A stretch of DNA of 44,619 nucleotides from Candidatus Margulisiibacteriota bacterium (GCA_028702315.1 JAQVPA010000006.1:1-44619), one strand, 5' to 3'. Shown: positions 28,591 through 38,076, counted from the stretch's first letter. Numbers and translations are program-made. The notes: a model not told the origin generated them from the sequence alone.

Positions 28591-29250
28591 CTATCTCCCT
28601 TTCAGGATAGCTTCCATCATTATTAAGTCTTCGGGGGCCGTCACTTTGATGTTTTCATACGACCCCATTACCATTTTAACCGGTTTCCCCAGTTTTTCAA
28701 CCGCCATCGCGTCATCGGTGACCGCGCCTCTTAATTTCGCGTAAGCGTTCCTGATCAACGCTGCTTTAAATACTTGCGGTGTTTGGGCCTGCCATAGTTT
28801 GTCGCGATTCATCGTACGCGTTACTCTATTCTCGTTACGCATTACTTCTTTAATCGTATCCTTCACCGACACCCCAACCACAACCGCCCCATGCTTTCTT
28901 GCTTCCTTGATCGATCGCTCAATTATCCCGGTTGTAACCGCCGGGCGGGCGCCGTCATGGATCAAAACGATTTCGGCTGAACCAGGTAAAGCCGCCAAGC
29001 CGTTCCTGACCGAATCCTGCCGTTCCGCGCCTCCAGCAACGATACCGATGATCTTTTTTTTCGGCAATTTCTTCGCCAGTTCCATTTGCCCGGGCGCGAC
29101 AACCAGGATTATCCCGTCGATCGGCCGGGTATTTTGAAAAGCGGCCAGGGTCCAAGCCAGCATCGGCCGCCCGGCAATTTTCAGGAACTGCTTCGGCTTC
29201 CCCATTCTTTTGCCTTTCCCACCAGCAACTATAATTGTAATATTTTTCAT
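28591..29250 (-). CDS. ispD: 2-C-methyl-D-erythritol 4-phosphate cytidylyltransferase
   Basis: IIVAGGKGKRMGKPKQFL; VLIHDGARP; DKLWQAQTPQVF; an alternative ATG exists at 29259. Confidence 0.93.
   Translation of the reverse strand: MKNITIIVAGGKGKRMGKPKQFLKIAGRPMLAWTLAAFQNTRPIDGIILVVAPGQMELAKKLPKKKIIGIVAGGAERQDSVRNGLAALPGSAEIVLIHDGARPAVTTGIIERSIKEARKHGAVVVGVSVKDTIKEVMRNENRVTRTMNRDKLWQAQTPQVFKAALIRNAYAKLRGAVTDDAMAVEKLGKPVKMVMGSYENIKVTAPEDLIMMEAILKGR
28810..28847 (-). repeat. Type-A repeat copy inside ispD coding sequence
   Basis: Minus strand: GTAATGCGTAACGAGAATAGAGTAACGCGTACGATGAA, matches intergenic copies. Confidence 0.8.
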
Positions 29251-29282
29251 TGTACGCATTACGCGTTACGCGTTACTCCATT
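29248..29282 (-). repeat. Type-A repeat half-unit filling the spacer between M24 peptidase stop and ispD start
   Basis: Minus strand: GAATGGAGTAACGCGTAACGCGTAATGCGTACAATGAA; includes the ispD ATG. Confidence 0.8.
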
Positions 29283-29947
29283 CAAGTCAACACCTTGCAT
29301 CCGGTCTTCGTCACCAAAACCATATCCTCGATCCGCAAGCCACCCCAACCCTTAACGTATATCCCAGGCTCGACCGTAATGACCATCCCGGCCTTTAATT
29401 TCTGGCGGCTCTTGAGCGAGATGCGCGGCGCTTCATGCACTTTCCGGCCGACACCGTGGCCGGTCGTATGGATAAAACATTCTCCCGGACACTTTTTTTC
29501 GCTGATATGGCAGTCAACAAAACAATGTTTTTTGATTATATCCCTGGCCGCCAGATCGACCCAGCGACACCAAACCCCGTCTTTCACCACGCTGATCGCC
29601 CTTTTCTGCGCCGCCAGGACCGTATTATAGAGATGGTTGTATCGACCAGTCGGCTTCCCGATAAAAAAGGTCCGGGTTATGTCGGAACAATAGCCCTGAT
29701 ATTTCGCGCCCAGATCAACGACAACCTGCTCCCCTTTTTTGATCTTTTTGCCGGTCGGCTTGGCATGGGGATCGAGCGACCTCTTGCCCGACGCCACAAT
29801 AATGTCAAATGACAGGCTGGCCCCGGCGGAAGTTATTTCGTAGATTATCCAATCAGCAATCTCTTTTTCTGTCTGGCCCGGCCGGATACGGAGAGAGCGC
29901 ATTACGCGGCTCGCTATTTCGATCGCCTTCTTTTGCGCGGGCTTCAT
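29282..29947 (-). CDS. M24 family metallopeptidase (aminopeptidase P/Xaa-Pro dipeptidase-like)
   Basis: VVDLGAKYQGYCSDITRTFFIG; HTTGHGVGRKVHEAPRIS; ITVEPGIYVKGWGGLRIEDMVLV. Confidence 0.9.
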   Translation of the reverse strand: MKPAQKKAIEIASRVMRSLRIRPGQTEKEIADWIIYEITSAGASLSFDIIVASGKRSLDPHAKPTGKKIKKGEQVVVDLGAKYQGYCSDITRTFFIGKPTGRYNHLYNTVLAAQKRAISVVKDGVWCRWVDLAARDIIKKHCFVDCHISEKKCPGECFIHTTGHGVGRKVHEAPRISLKSRQKLKAGMVITVEPGIYVKGWGGLRIEDMVLVTKTGCKVLT

Positions 29948-30388
29948 TTACTTCTTATTGCGGATCAGATCGATGGCGGCTTTCAAGCCAAGCAGGTAAC
30001 TGTTAATGCCAAAACCGGATATCTGCCCGATCGCGACCGGCGCAATAACCGATTTGTGGCGGAACTCTTCGCGCGCGTAGATATTTGAAAGGTGGACCTC
30101 CACGACCGGCAGGGCGATCGCCGCGATCGCGTCCCTGATCGCCACGCTATAATGAGTGTAGGCCCCCGGGTTAATAATGACCGCCGCATATTCTTTCCTG
30201 GCTTTGCCAAGTTTTTCCACTATCTCCCCTTCTCCATCAAGTTGGACAGTCTCCAGATCAACTCCTTCTTTTTTAGCCAGAGCCGTTAGAGCGGCATTGA
30301 TCTCATCCAAGGTGAACTTGCCGTAAACCGCGACTTCCCGCTCGCCAAGCAACGCTAAATTTGGGCCGTGAATTACTAGGATTTTCAT
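29948..30388 (-). CDS. aroQ: Type II 3-dehydroquinate dehydratase
   Basis: [59 protein letters not shown]; start trimmed to [10 protein letters not shown]. Confidence 0.95.
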   Translation of the reverse strand: MKILVIHGPNLALLGEREVAVYGKFTLDEINAALTALAKKEGVDLETVQLDGEGEIVEKLGKARKEYAAVIINPGAYTHYSVAIRDAIAAIALPVVEVHLSNIYAREEFRHKSVIAPVAIGQISGFGINSYLLGLKAAIDLIRNKK

Positions 30389-30395
30389 GATGCTA

Positions 30396-30424
30396 AATAT
30401 ACCATAACCGATAATCGTTATCAA
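30396..30424 (-). promoter_or_regulatory. Predicted promoter for aroQ: TTGATA-17-TATATT, 7 nt before ATG
   Basis: Minus strand: -35 at 30424-30419, -10 at 30401-30396, ATG at 30388. Confidence 0.65.
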
Positions 30425-30455
30425 GACAAACCCCGTGAGGGTATTAGTGACTTTG

Positions 30456-30464
30456 TGCTATAAT
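30456..30464 (+). promoter_or_regulatory. Predicted extended -10 element (TGCTATAAT), 8 nt before the PBP ATG
   Basis: TGC at 30456-30458, TATAAT at 30459-30464, ATG at 30473. Confidence 0.6.
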
Positions 30465-30472
30465 TAATCCCA

Positions 30473-32419
30473 ATGGCAAAAAAAAAGCGGGCCGATCGGA
30501 CTAAATTATATCTGGCCGGAGCACTGATCATCCTGGCGGCGGCCGCTGGTTTTGCCCTGCAGGCTATCTATTCGCTACCGAATATCGACAGCTTAAATAC
30601 TTATGTTCCCAGTGAAAGTACGATCCTCTACGCGGCTGACGGCAAAATAATCGCCCGTTTCCACCAGGAGGAGAACCGCCAGGTCGTGCCGCTCTCAAAA
30701 ATATCGGTTTTTTTCCAGAATGCCGTGATCGCGACCGAAGATCCCAATTTTTACGGGCATCATGGTCTCGATTTTTCGGGGATAATCCGGGCCAGCATAA
30801 AGAATTTTTCTTACGGTCGAATAGTCGAAGGCGGCAGCACTATTACCCAGCAGCTGGCTAAAAATCTTTTCCTCAACAAGCGCAAATCCTTTGTCAGGAA
30901 ATTTTCCGAAGCGCTGATCGCCCTGCAGATCGAACGCCGCTATACGAAAGAAGAGATCCTGGAACTCTATTTAAACCAGGTTTACCTGGGCCATAACGCT
31001 TACGGCATCGAATCGGCCGCTAACCTCTACTTCGGCAAGCGGGCCGCCGAACTCGATCTGGCGGAATCGGCCATGATTGCCGGTCTGATCCGCGGCCCGG
31101 AACTATATTCTCCATATCGGAATTACAAAGGGGCCAAGATCCGCCAATTATACGTCTTGAATAAAATGTACGAAAAAGGGCTGGTGCAGGAGCGCGAAGC
31201 CAAGCTAGCCGCGATCGAGGAACTTGATTTTTCTCCTAAGAATCTCAAAGCGCTCGGCGAGATGGCCGCCTACTTTATCAGTTATGTGTTACAGGATTTA
31301 ACCAATAAATACGGCGAAGAGATGGTTTATCATGGCGGCTTAAAGGTCTATACCACGCTCGATCAGGATAAGCAGGCCATCGCCGAGAACGTGATCAACC
31401 AATTCGTTTCGGCGGAAGGGAGCAAATATAATTTTTCCCAGGCCAGCCTGGTCTCCCTTGATCCCCGAACCGGCTATATTAAAGCATTGGTCGGCGGCGC
31501 CAATTTTTACGAAAGTAAATTCAACCGCGTCACCCAGGCACAGCGGCCGCCCGGCTCATCATTTAAGCCATTTGTTTATACCGCCGCGATCGAACAAGGG
31601 ATCTATCCGGGGACCGTCTTAAATGACGTGCCAACAACTTTCCAGGTTTGGCCAAACCGTTGGAACCCATTCGGTACTTGGAAACCAATGAACTTTGACA
31701 ACAAGTTCCGGGGAAGAGTAACCATGCGCTACGCGCTGGAAAAATCCCTTAACCTCCCTTCAATTAAATTATTGGAGCGGGTTGGAGTCCAAAACGCGAT
31801 CGGTGTGGCCCAGAGAATGGGGATCAAGAGCCGTCTTGAGCCGGGATTAGCGTTAGCCCTTGGCGCTTCAGAAGTTAATTTATTGGAAATGACCTCGGCT
31901 TTTGGCGTTTTTGCCGACAACGGCATCCGAGTTGAACCGACCGCGATCACCAAGATCGAGAATCGCGACGGCGTCACGCTTTACAAACACGAGATCCAGG
32001 AACGGCGGGCCTTGGACGAAAACGTGGCCGCGATCATGGTCGATATGATGAGAGGCGTCTTGACCCGGGGAACAGGCGTCCGCGGCCAGATCGGCCGACC
32101 GGCCGCCGCCAAAACCGGAACCTCCCAGGAATTCAAAGATGCCTGGTTCATCGGGTTTGTCCCCCAGCTGGTGACCGGCGTTTGGGTTGGTAACGATGAT
32201 AATACGCCGATGCGGGGCGTAGCTGAAGTCGCCACCTGTCCGAGAATTTGGCGGGCTTATAACCTGGCAGCGTTGGCCGGCCAACCGGCGCTCGATTTTC
32301 CCCAGCCCGAAGGCTTAGCGGAAAAGGATTACAGTTTGACCGTACCACCGGAAGAAAATGTCGAAGAGTATGAAGAGATCATCACCGTGGAGGCGGAACC
32401 GGAAAATGAAGAATATTAA
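30473..32419 (+). CDS. Class A penicillin-binding protein (PBP1A family)
   Basis: ATEDPNFYGHHGLDFSGIIRA; GGSTITQQLAKNLFL; RPPGSSFKPFVYTAAIE; KTGTSQEFKDAWFIGF. Confidence 0.95.
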   Translation: MAKKKRADRTKLYLAGALIILAAAAGFALQAIYSLPNIDSLNTYVPSESTILYAADGKIIARFHQEENRQVVPLSKISVFFQNAVIATEDPNFYGHHGLDFSGIIRASIKNFSYGRIVEGGSTITQQLAKNLFLNKRKSFVRKFSEALIALQIERRYTKEEILELYLNQVYLGHNAYGIESAANLYFGKRAAELDLAESAMIAGLIRGPELYSPYRNYKGAKIRQLYVLNKMYEKGLVQEREAKLAAIEELDFSPKNLKALGEMAAYFISYVLQDLTNKYGEEMVYHGGLKVYTTLDQDKQAIAENVINQFVSAEGSKYNFSQASLVSLDPRTGYIKALVGGANFYESKFNRVTQAQRPPGSSFKPFVYTAAIEQGIYPGTVLNDVPTTFQVWPNRWNPFGTWKPMNFDNKFRGRVTMRYALEKSLNLPSIKLLERVGVQNAIGVAQRMGIKSRLEPGLALALGASEVNLLEMTSAFGVFADNGIRVEPTAITKIENRDGVTLYKHEIQERRALDENVAAIMVDMMRGVLTRGTGVRGQIGRPAAAKTGTSQEFKDAWFIGFVPQLVTGVWVGNDDNTPMRGVAEVATCPRIWRAYNLAALAGQPALDFPQPEGLAEKDYSLTVPPEENVEEYEEIITVEAEPENEEY

Positions 32420-33794
32420 ATTTGGGACCGATGGCTGGCGTGCCAAGATCGCCGACGATTTTACTTTTGATAATGTCCGTCTGGTAGCGCAAGCCTTGGT
32501 CACCCATCTTAAGGAGCTCAAAGTCGAGGACAAAGGGATTGCCGTTGGTTACGACAATCGTTTCCAGTCAGAGGATTTTGCCCGCGCTGCCGCCGAGATC
32601 TGCTCCGGCGCCGGGATCAAAACTTTGTTAATGGCCCATTCGCTCCCCTCGCCGACCCTCTCCTATACGGTAAAAAACCTTGGTTTGGCCGCTGGGATAA
32701 TGATCACCGCTTCCCATAATCCGCCGGCCTGGAATGGCTTCAAGATCAAAGAAAGCTTTGGCGGCTCATCATTTCCGGAAACGACCAAGGCGGTCGAAAG
32801 CCATATCCAGCCAGTTTTGGCCATTGCGCCGTCGACAAAAAACATCAGTAGCTATGAACCGGACACCGAATACCTGAAAAAGATCAGTTCACTCGTAGAC
32901 ATGCCAACCATAAAAGCGGCCGGATTAAATATCATTTTCGATCCAATGCACGGCAGTGGCGCGGGTTATTTTAAAAAGCTTGGTGTTTCGGTTACCGAGA
33001 TCAGAGGGAACCGCGACCCGCTCTTTAGCGGCATAAATCCCGAACCTCTCCCGGTCAACCTCGAAGAATCGATCTCATTCGTTAAGGAAAGCGCCTTAGC
33101 CAACCCAGACAAATTGACCGTTTGCATCGTCGTTGACGGCGACGCCGACCGGATCGCGGCAATCGACGGTTCAGGCCGGTTCATTAATACTCATAATATT
33201 TTCTGCCTTCTGTTGCGCTACCTGGTCAAGCATCGAAAGATGTCTGGTGAGGTAATTAAAACTTTTAATCTTAGCAATTTGATCGATAAATTATGCGCCC
33301 AATACGGCTTGGCACTAACGGTTACGCCAATTGGGTTTAAATATATTGCCAAACAGATCATGGAAAAAGATGTCCTGATGGGCGGTGAAGAGAGCGGCGG
33401 CATGGCGGTCAAAGGCTTTATCCCGGAACGTGACGGCACCCTGGCCGGATTAATGCTGCTCGAGCTGATGGCACTGGAGAAGAAAACATTAGCACAGATC
33501 ATGGACGAAATAATGGCAGAACATGGTTATTTTTATTATGACCGGATCGATCTCCACACTGACAAAGGGCCGGAAACGGTCAAGAAGTTAGGCGAAAACA
33601 AGCCCAAAGAATTTGCCAACATGAAGGTCAAAAATATTGAGACCTTGGATGGGTTAAAGCTCTCTTTTGAAGATGAAAGTTGGATCCTCTTTCGGGCTTC
33701 AGGGACCGAACCGCTTCTGCGAATTTATGTTGAAGGCCGCACCCCGGAAGAGGTCAAATTAATTCTCGGCGCCGGCGAAAACTTCGCTAAATAG
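32406..33794 (+). CDS. Phosphoglucomutase/phosphomannomutase family protein
   Basis: IKFGTDGWRAKIADDFT; MITASHNPPAWNGFKIK; VDGDADRIAAID; GGEESGGMAVKG; FRASGTEPLLRIYVE; start trimmed. Confidence 0.93.
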   Translation: MKNIKFGTDGWRAKIADDFTFDNVRLVAQALVTHLKELKVEDKGIAVGYDNRFQSEDFARAAAEICSGAGIKTLLMAHSLPSPTLSYTVKNLGLAAGIMITASHNPPAWNGFKIKESFGGSSFPETTKAVESHIQPVLAIAPSTKNISSYEPDTEYLKKISSLVDMPTIKAAGLNIIFDPMHGSGAGYFKKLGVSVTEIRGNRDPLFSGINPEPLPVNLEESISFVKESALANPDKLTVCIVVDGDADRIAAIDGSGRFINTHNIFCLLLRYLVKHRKMSGEVIKTFNLSNLIDKLCAQYGLALTVTPIGFKYIAKQIMEKDVLMGGEESGGMAVKGFIPERDGTLAGLMLLELMALEKKTLAQIMDEIMAEHGYFYYDRIDLHTDKGPETVKKLGENKPKEFANMKVKNIETLDGLKLSFEDESWILFRASGTEPLLRIYVEGRTPEEVKLILGAGENFAK

Positions 33795-33797
33795 TAT

Positions 33798-35132
33798 CTA
33801 TTTCCCGCCCTGCAGCTCTTTCTCGAATTCCAGCTTCCTTTGGATCCGCTGTAGTTCCGCTTTCTCCTGGGCAACTTCGCGCCCCTTTTTCAGCTTCTGA
33901 AACATAGCCAGCAGTTTTTCGTGCAATTCTTTGCTGTCGCCGGCAACCAGCGACGCTTTTCGAAATTGGGCCGACGCTAATTCGCTCTCTCCAGCCTGCT
34001 CATAAGCTTTGCCCAGCACAATATAAAGTTCGGGATTCCCCCCTTCGATCTTGACAGCGTTTTCATATTCCGCGATCGCCAGGTCTTTGCGCCCGGCAGA
34101 AAGATACAACTCGCCAAGGTAAAGATAGATCATCGGGTTGTTCGGCTCCTGCTGCAACCCCTTCTTGTATTCCGTGATCGCCGGTTGCAACATCCCCTTA
34201 AAGCGGTAGTCATGGCCTTTGAGTACCGGATTAAGCACTTCAACTTTGGCCTTACCGGCGACTTCCGCATGCCAGCGTTGGAAAGTTTTCGCTTTTTTCT
34301 CTTGCAGCGCCTGCTCCTCACTGATATTCCTTATCCGCGAATCGGTAACTTTAATAATATGATAACCAAATTGGGTTTTAACGATCCCGCTTACCTGCCC
34401 CGGTTTTAATGAGAGAACCGTCTGTTCGAACGGCTCAACCATCATTCCGGTCGTAAAATAGCCAAGGTCGCCTCCCTTTTTAGCCGAGCCAGTATCTTTG
34501 GAGTATTGTTTAGCTAACTGGGCAAAATCACCACCCGCTTTCAATTTACTAAGCAACTCCTTGGCTTCGGCCTCGGTCGGGACCAAAATATGGCTGGCCC
34601 TGATCTCCCGCAGGTCATCCGGTGTCAACCGGACCTGTTCCTGCAACTTGGTATTTAGTTTCTGGACTAGGATATCGTCACGAATAAGGTCCTTAAATTT
34701 CCCCAGATCAAGCCCCATCGCTTTCAAGGCCTTTTCCAGATCGCGTTTTGACGACACTTTCTGCTGTTTCATGATGTTGTCAATAGTCGCGTCAATTTCC
34801 CGTCCGGAGACCCGGACCTTTTTTCTGGCTTCCCCAACCAGCATGGTAAAATCGATCGCCTGGCCCAGTGCCAAGCTTTCAATCATCGCCAGATCGGTCG
34901 GCGTCAGTTCCTTGTTCTTGCCATACTCGGTAGCAACACGGTTCAATATTTCCCGGTAGCGGATCGCCGTTACCTCGCGTCCGTTAACTTTGGCGATCAC
35001 GTTCGGATTATTCGAACCGCCAAAATCACCGCCTAATCCTTTAAAACCAATGCCATAAAACATCGAACCGGCAAAAACCACCGCGACGACAATCATGATT
35101 GTCTTTGTTTTTTTCCTTAACCAGCTTAACAT
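33798..35132 (-). CDS. SurA/PpiD-like peptidylprolyl isomerase with C-terminal TPR repeats
   Basis: N-terminal TM anchor, SurA-N-like segment, parvulin core (RASHILVPTEAEAKELLSKLKAGGDFAQLAKQYSKD...GGDLGYF), TPR-like YLGELYLSAGRKDLAIAEYENAV. Confidence 0.88.
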   Translation of the reverse strand: MLSWLRKKTKTIMIVVAVVFAGSMFYGIGFKGLGGDFGGSNNPNVIAKVNGREVTAIRYREILNRVATEYGKNKELTPTDLAMIESLALGQAIDFTMLVGEARKKVRVSGREIDATIDNIMKQQKVSSKRDLEKALKAMGLDLGKFKDLIRDDILVQKLNTKLQEQVRLTPDDLREIRASHILVPTEAEAKELLSKLKAGGDFAQLAKQYSKDTGSAKKGGDLGYFTTGMMVEPFEQTVLSLKPGQVSGIVKTQFGYHIIKVTDSRIRNISEEQALQEKKAKTFQRWHAEVAGKAKVEVLNPVLKGHDYRFKGMLQPAITEYKKGLQQEPNNPMIYLYLGELYLSAGRKDLAIAEYENAVKIEGGNPELYIVLGKAYEQAGESELASAQFRKASLVAGDSKELHEKLLAMFQKLKKGREVAQEKAELQRIQRKLEFEKELQGGK

Positions 35133-35141
35133 TATTTCCTC

Positions 35142-36029
35142 CTACGGTTCATTCTTTAAAGCCCGGGAGACAGAAATGTAGCCCCCCAACATACCCAAGC
35201 CAACGCCAGTCATAGTCATGACCAAATAAACGAACCACAGCAACCGCTGGTCCGTGACAACCGGCAGAAAGGGCAAGGCGGCGGATATCTGCATAATTGC
35301 GGAATCGTAAGAAAGCTTCAAGATGATAAAAGAGGCGATCCCGCCGATCACCCCGATCATTATCCCCTCAATAATGAATGGCCATTTAACGAACGTATTG
35401 GTCGCCCCAACCAATTTCATAATATAGATATCTGTTTCCCGGGCGATCACCGTTAAACGGATCGTATTAACCACAATGAGCAAGGTCGCCAGCGAAAGGA
35501 GCACCACCAATACTATGCCGGCCGCCCGAACCGCACCAACCATTGAACGCATTTGGTCGATTAACTTGCCGCTGTAACGGACTTCATCGATGACCTCCAG
35601 GTCAGAGATCGATTTAGCTACGACCGGCAGCATGTCCGGGTTCCTCACCCTGACCGCAAAGGTATGCGGCAAGGGATTTTCGTGGACGATCTCTTCGAGC
35701 GCCAGCTTACTGCCAAAATCGCCTTTAAATTTTTTCCAGGCTTCGGTTTTGGAAGTAAATTCAACTTTCTCCACCCCCGGCAGCTTGCCGATCTTTAGCT
35801 GGACCGCAGCGGCGTCTTCAAGTGAAAGGTCTTTTGATGTGTAGGCAACCAGATCAAGCCGAGAAGCAAAGGTGCCAACAATGTTCCCCATATTAATGAT
35901 CGACAAGAGGAAAAAGCCAAAAACCGTCAGCGACACGGTAATCGTTACGATCGCCACCATGGTCATCAAGGCCGACCGCCGAAAAGAGCGGAACGCTTCA
36001 ATAATAAAAAATTCTATACTGCTAAACAT
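35142..36029 (-). CDS. ftsX: Cell division protein FtsX (permease)
   Basis: N-terminal TM, periplasmic FTSKTEAWKKFKGDFG, three C-terminal TMs; adjacent to ftsE. Confidence 0.92.
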   Translation of the reverse strand: MFSSIEFFIIEAFRSFRRSALMTMVAIVTITVSLTVFGFFLLSIINMGNIVGTFASRLDLVAYTSKDLSLEDAAAVQLKIGKLPGVEKVEFTSKTEAWKKFKGDFGSKLALEEIVHENPLPHTFAVRVRNPDMLPVVAKSISDLEVIDEVRYSGKLIDQMRSMVGAVRAAGIVLVVLLSLATLLIVVNTIRLTVIARETDIYIMKLVGATNTFVKWPFIIEGIMIGVIGGIASFIILKLSYDSAIMQISAALPFLPVVTDQRLLWFVYLVMTMTGVGLGMLGGYISVSRALKNEP

Positions 36030-36702
36030 TGTACATCCCCAATTGCTGGTCGCGGATCAGGCGTCCCCCATCAAGTTCAATGACCCGCTTCTTCATCTCA
36101 TCAACAATGCTCTTATTATGGGTGGCGACGACAACGGTAGTATTCCGCTTATTGATCTTGTCCAGCAGTTGCAAAATATCCCACGAAGTGGTCGGGTCCA
36201 GGTTGCCGGTCGGCTCATCAGCGAGGAGAATCGGCGGATTATTAACGATCGCCCGGGCAATGCAAACCCGCTGTTTCTCGCCGCCGGAGAGCTCATTCGG
36301 AAAAGAGCTGACCCGGCGCAGCATTCCGACCAGCTCTAATGCCTGCATCGCTTTGCGCCTGATGGTTGAGCGCGGCGCACCGGTCACCCGCAGCGCAAAA
36401 GCAACGTTCTCATAGACTGTTCGTTTCGGCAGTAACTTAAAGTCCTGGAAAACAACACCGATATTCCGGCGGAGGTAAGGGACCTGGTCGGGGTTCAACT
36501 CAGCCACATTAACCCGGTCGACAATAACCTTACCCGACGTCGGCAGATCTTCGCGGTAAAGCATTTTTAAAAGCGTGGTCTTGCCGGCGCCGGACGAACC
36601 GACGAGAAAAACAAATTCTTCTTTGCCGATGGTCAGGCTGATATTGTGCAGCGCGTCAATGCCGCTCGAAAATGTTTTAGAAACATTGGTAAGTTCGATC
36701 AT
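36022..36702 (-). CDS. ftsE: Cell division ATP-binding protein FtsE
   Basis: Walker A GSSGAGKTT; LSGGEKQRVCIARAIVNNP; LLADEPTGNLD. Confidence 0.95.
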   Translation of the reverse strand: MIELTNVSKTFSSGIDALHNISLTIGKEEFVFLVGSSGAGKTTLLKMLYREDLPTSGKVIVDRVNVAELNPDQVPYLRRNIGVVFQDFKLLPKRTVYENVAFALRVTGAPRSTIRRKAMQALELVGMLRRVSSFPNELSGGEKQRVCIARAIVNNPPILLADEPTGNLDPTTSWDILQLLDKINKRNTTVVVATHNKSIVDEMKKRVIELDGGRLIRDQQLGMYNV

Positions 36703-36706
36703 TTAT

Positions 36707-37954
36707 TTATTGGTATAAAGGAAAACCTTGGCAAAGCTCGGCAATGCCAGCCGAAACTTCCTGTTTGGTCTTTTCATCAGCGACATTTTTCAAGACCTTG
36801 GCGATCAGGTCAGCGATCTTGGCCATCTCCAACTCTTTCATCCCCCGCGTCGTCAGCGCCGGCGTGCCGAGGCGCAGGCCCGAAGTGATAGTCGGTTTTT
36901 CCGGATCAAAAGGAATTGTGTTCTTGTTCGCCGTGATCCCGACTTCATCAAGGGCTGTTTGGGCGATCTTGCCGTTCACTTTGAATGGCCTAAGATCAAC
37001 CAGTACCAAATGGGTGTCGGTGCCGCCGGAGACAAGCCGGAAACCGTTCTTAAGTAATCCTTCAGCCAACGCTTTAGCGTTCTTGACGATCTGCTCTTGG
37101 TATTTCTTAAATTCCGGTGTCATCGCTTCTTTAAAGCAGATCGCTTTTCCAGCAATGATATGCTCCAATGGACCGCCCTGCGTTCCCGGGAAAACAGCTT
37201 TATCAACTTGTTTCGCGTAAGCTTCTTTGCAGAGAATGAGGCCGGAACGCGGCCCGCGCAAGGTTTTGTGGGTCGTTGAAGTCACAACTTCAGCCACCGG
37301 GACCGGCGAAGGATGGAGACCGGCCGCGATCAAACCGGCGATATGCGCGATATCAACCATTAGAACGGCGCCAACTTCGTCACAGATCTCGCGGAATTTC
37401 GGGAAATCGATAATCCGCGGGTAGGCGGTCGCGCCGGTCACGATCATTTTCGGCTTATGTTCTTTGGCTTCTTTCCGGAGCTGGTCATAATCGATCAAGT
37501 CATTATCCTGGCGGACGCCGTAAGAAACAAATTTAAAGTACATGCCGGTGACATTGACCGGACTGCCGTGCGTCAGGTGCCCACCGTGCGATAAATTGAG
37601 CCCCATCACCGTGTCGCCCGGCTTGATGAACGCCACGTAAGCGGCAAAATTCGCCTGCGAACCAGAATGTGGCTGGACGTTAGCGTGGTCGGCGCCAAAA
37701 AGCTTTTTGGCCCGCTCGATCGCCAAATTTTCAGAAAGATCAACGTTCTCGCAGCCGCCATAATAGCGCTTGCCGGGATAGCCTTCGGCGTATTTATTCG
37801 TCATGACCGAACCGCACGCCTCCATCACCGCCCGGGAAGTAAAGTTTTCGGAAGCGATCATCTCCAGTTTATTTCTTTGCCGGTCAAGCTCCTTATCGAG
37901 CAAGGCGGCAATCTCGGGGTCGGTTTTACGGACATTTTCTATATTAAAATGCAT
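36707..37954 (-). CDS. glyA: Serine hydroxymethyltransferase
   Basis: [54 protein letters not shown]. Confidence 0.97.
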   Translation of the reverse strand: MHFNIENVRKTDPEIAALLDKELDRQRNKLEMIASENFTSRAVMEACGSVMTNKYAEGYPGKRYYGGCENVDLSENLAIERAKKLFGADHANVQPHSGSQANFAAYVAFIKPGDTVMGLNLSHGGHLTHGSPVNVTGMYFKFVSYGVRQDNDLIDYDQLRKEAKEHKPKMIVTGATAYPRIIDFPKFREICDEVGAVLMVDIAHIAGLIAAGLHPSPVPVAEVVTSTTHKTLRGPRSGLILCKEAYAKQVDKAVFPGTQGGPLEHIIAGKAICFKEAMTPEFKKYQEQIVKNAKALAEGLLKNGFRLVSGGTDTHLVLVDLRPFKVNGKIAQTALDEVGITANKNTIPFDPEKPTITSGLRLGTPALTTRGMKELEMAKIADLIAKVLKNVADEKTKQEVSAGIAELCQGFPLYQ

Positions 37955-38010
37955 TTGATTGTCCTTCCCTTAATTTTAAATTCTAAATTTTTAATTTTGA
38001 ATTTGTCTAA

Positions 38011-38039
38011 AGTATATCATAGCGGTCAATTCTTGCCAA
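38011..38039 (-). promoter_or_regulatory. Predicted glyA promoter TTGGCA-17-TATACT
   Basis: Minus strand: -35 at 38039-38034, -10 at 38016-38011. Confidence 0.7.
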
Positions 38040-38061
38040 CACGCGCAAATTATAGTACAAT
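38033..38061 (+). promoter_or_regulatory. Predicted ygiT promoter TTGCCA-17-TACAAT
   Basis: -35 at 38033-38038, -10 at 38056-38061, ATG at 38077. Confidence 0.6.
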
Positions 38062-38076
38062 TGCTCACTAAACAAC

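Noticed and set aside
33789-33804. AAATAG-TAT-CTATTT palindrome containing both stops of the convergent 33794/33798 gene pair
   Set aside because: Only 6-bp A/T-rich arms; can arise simply from two facing TAG codons.
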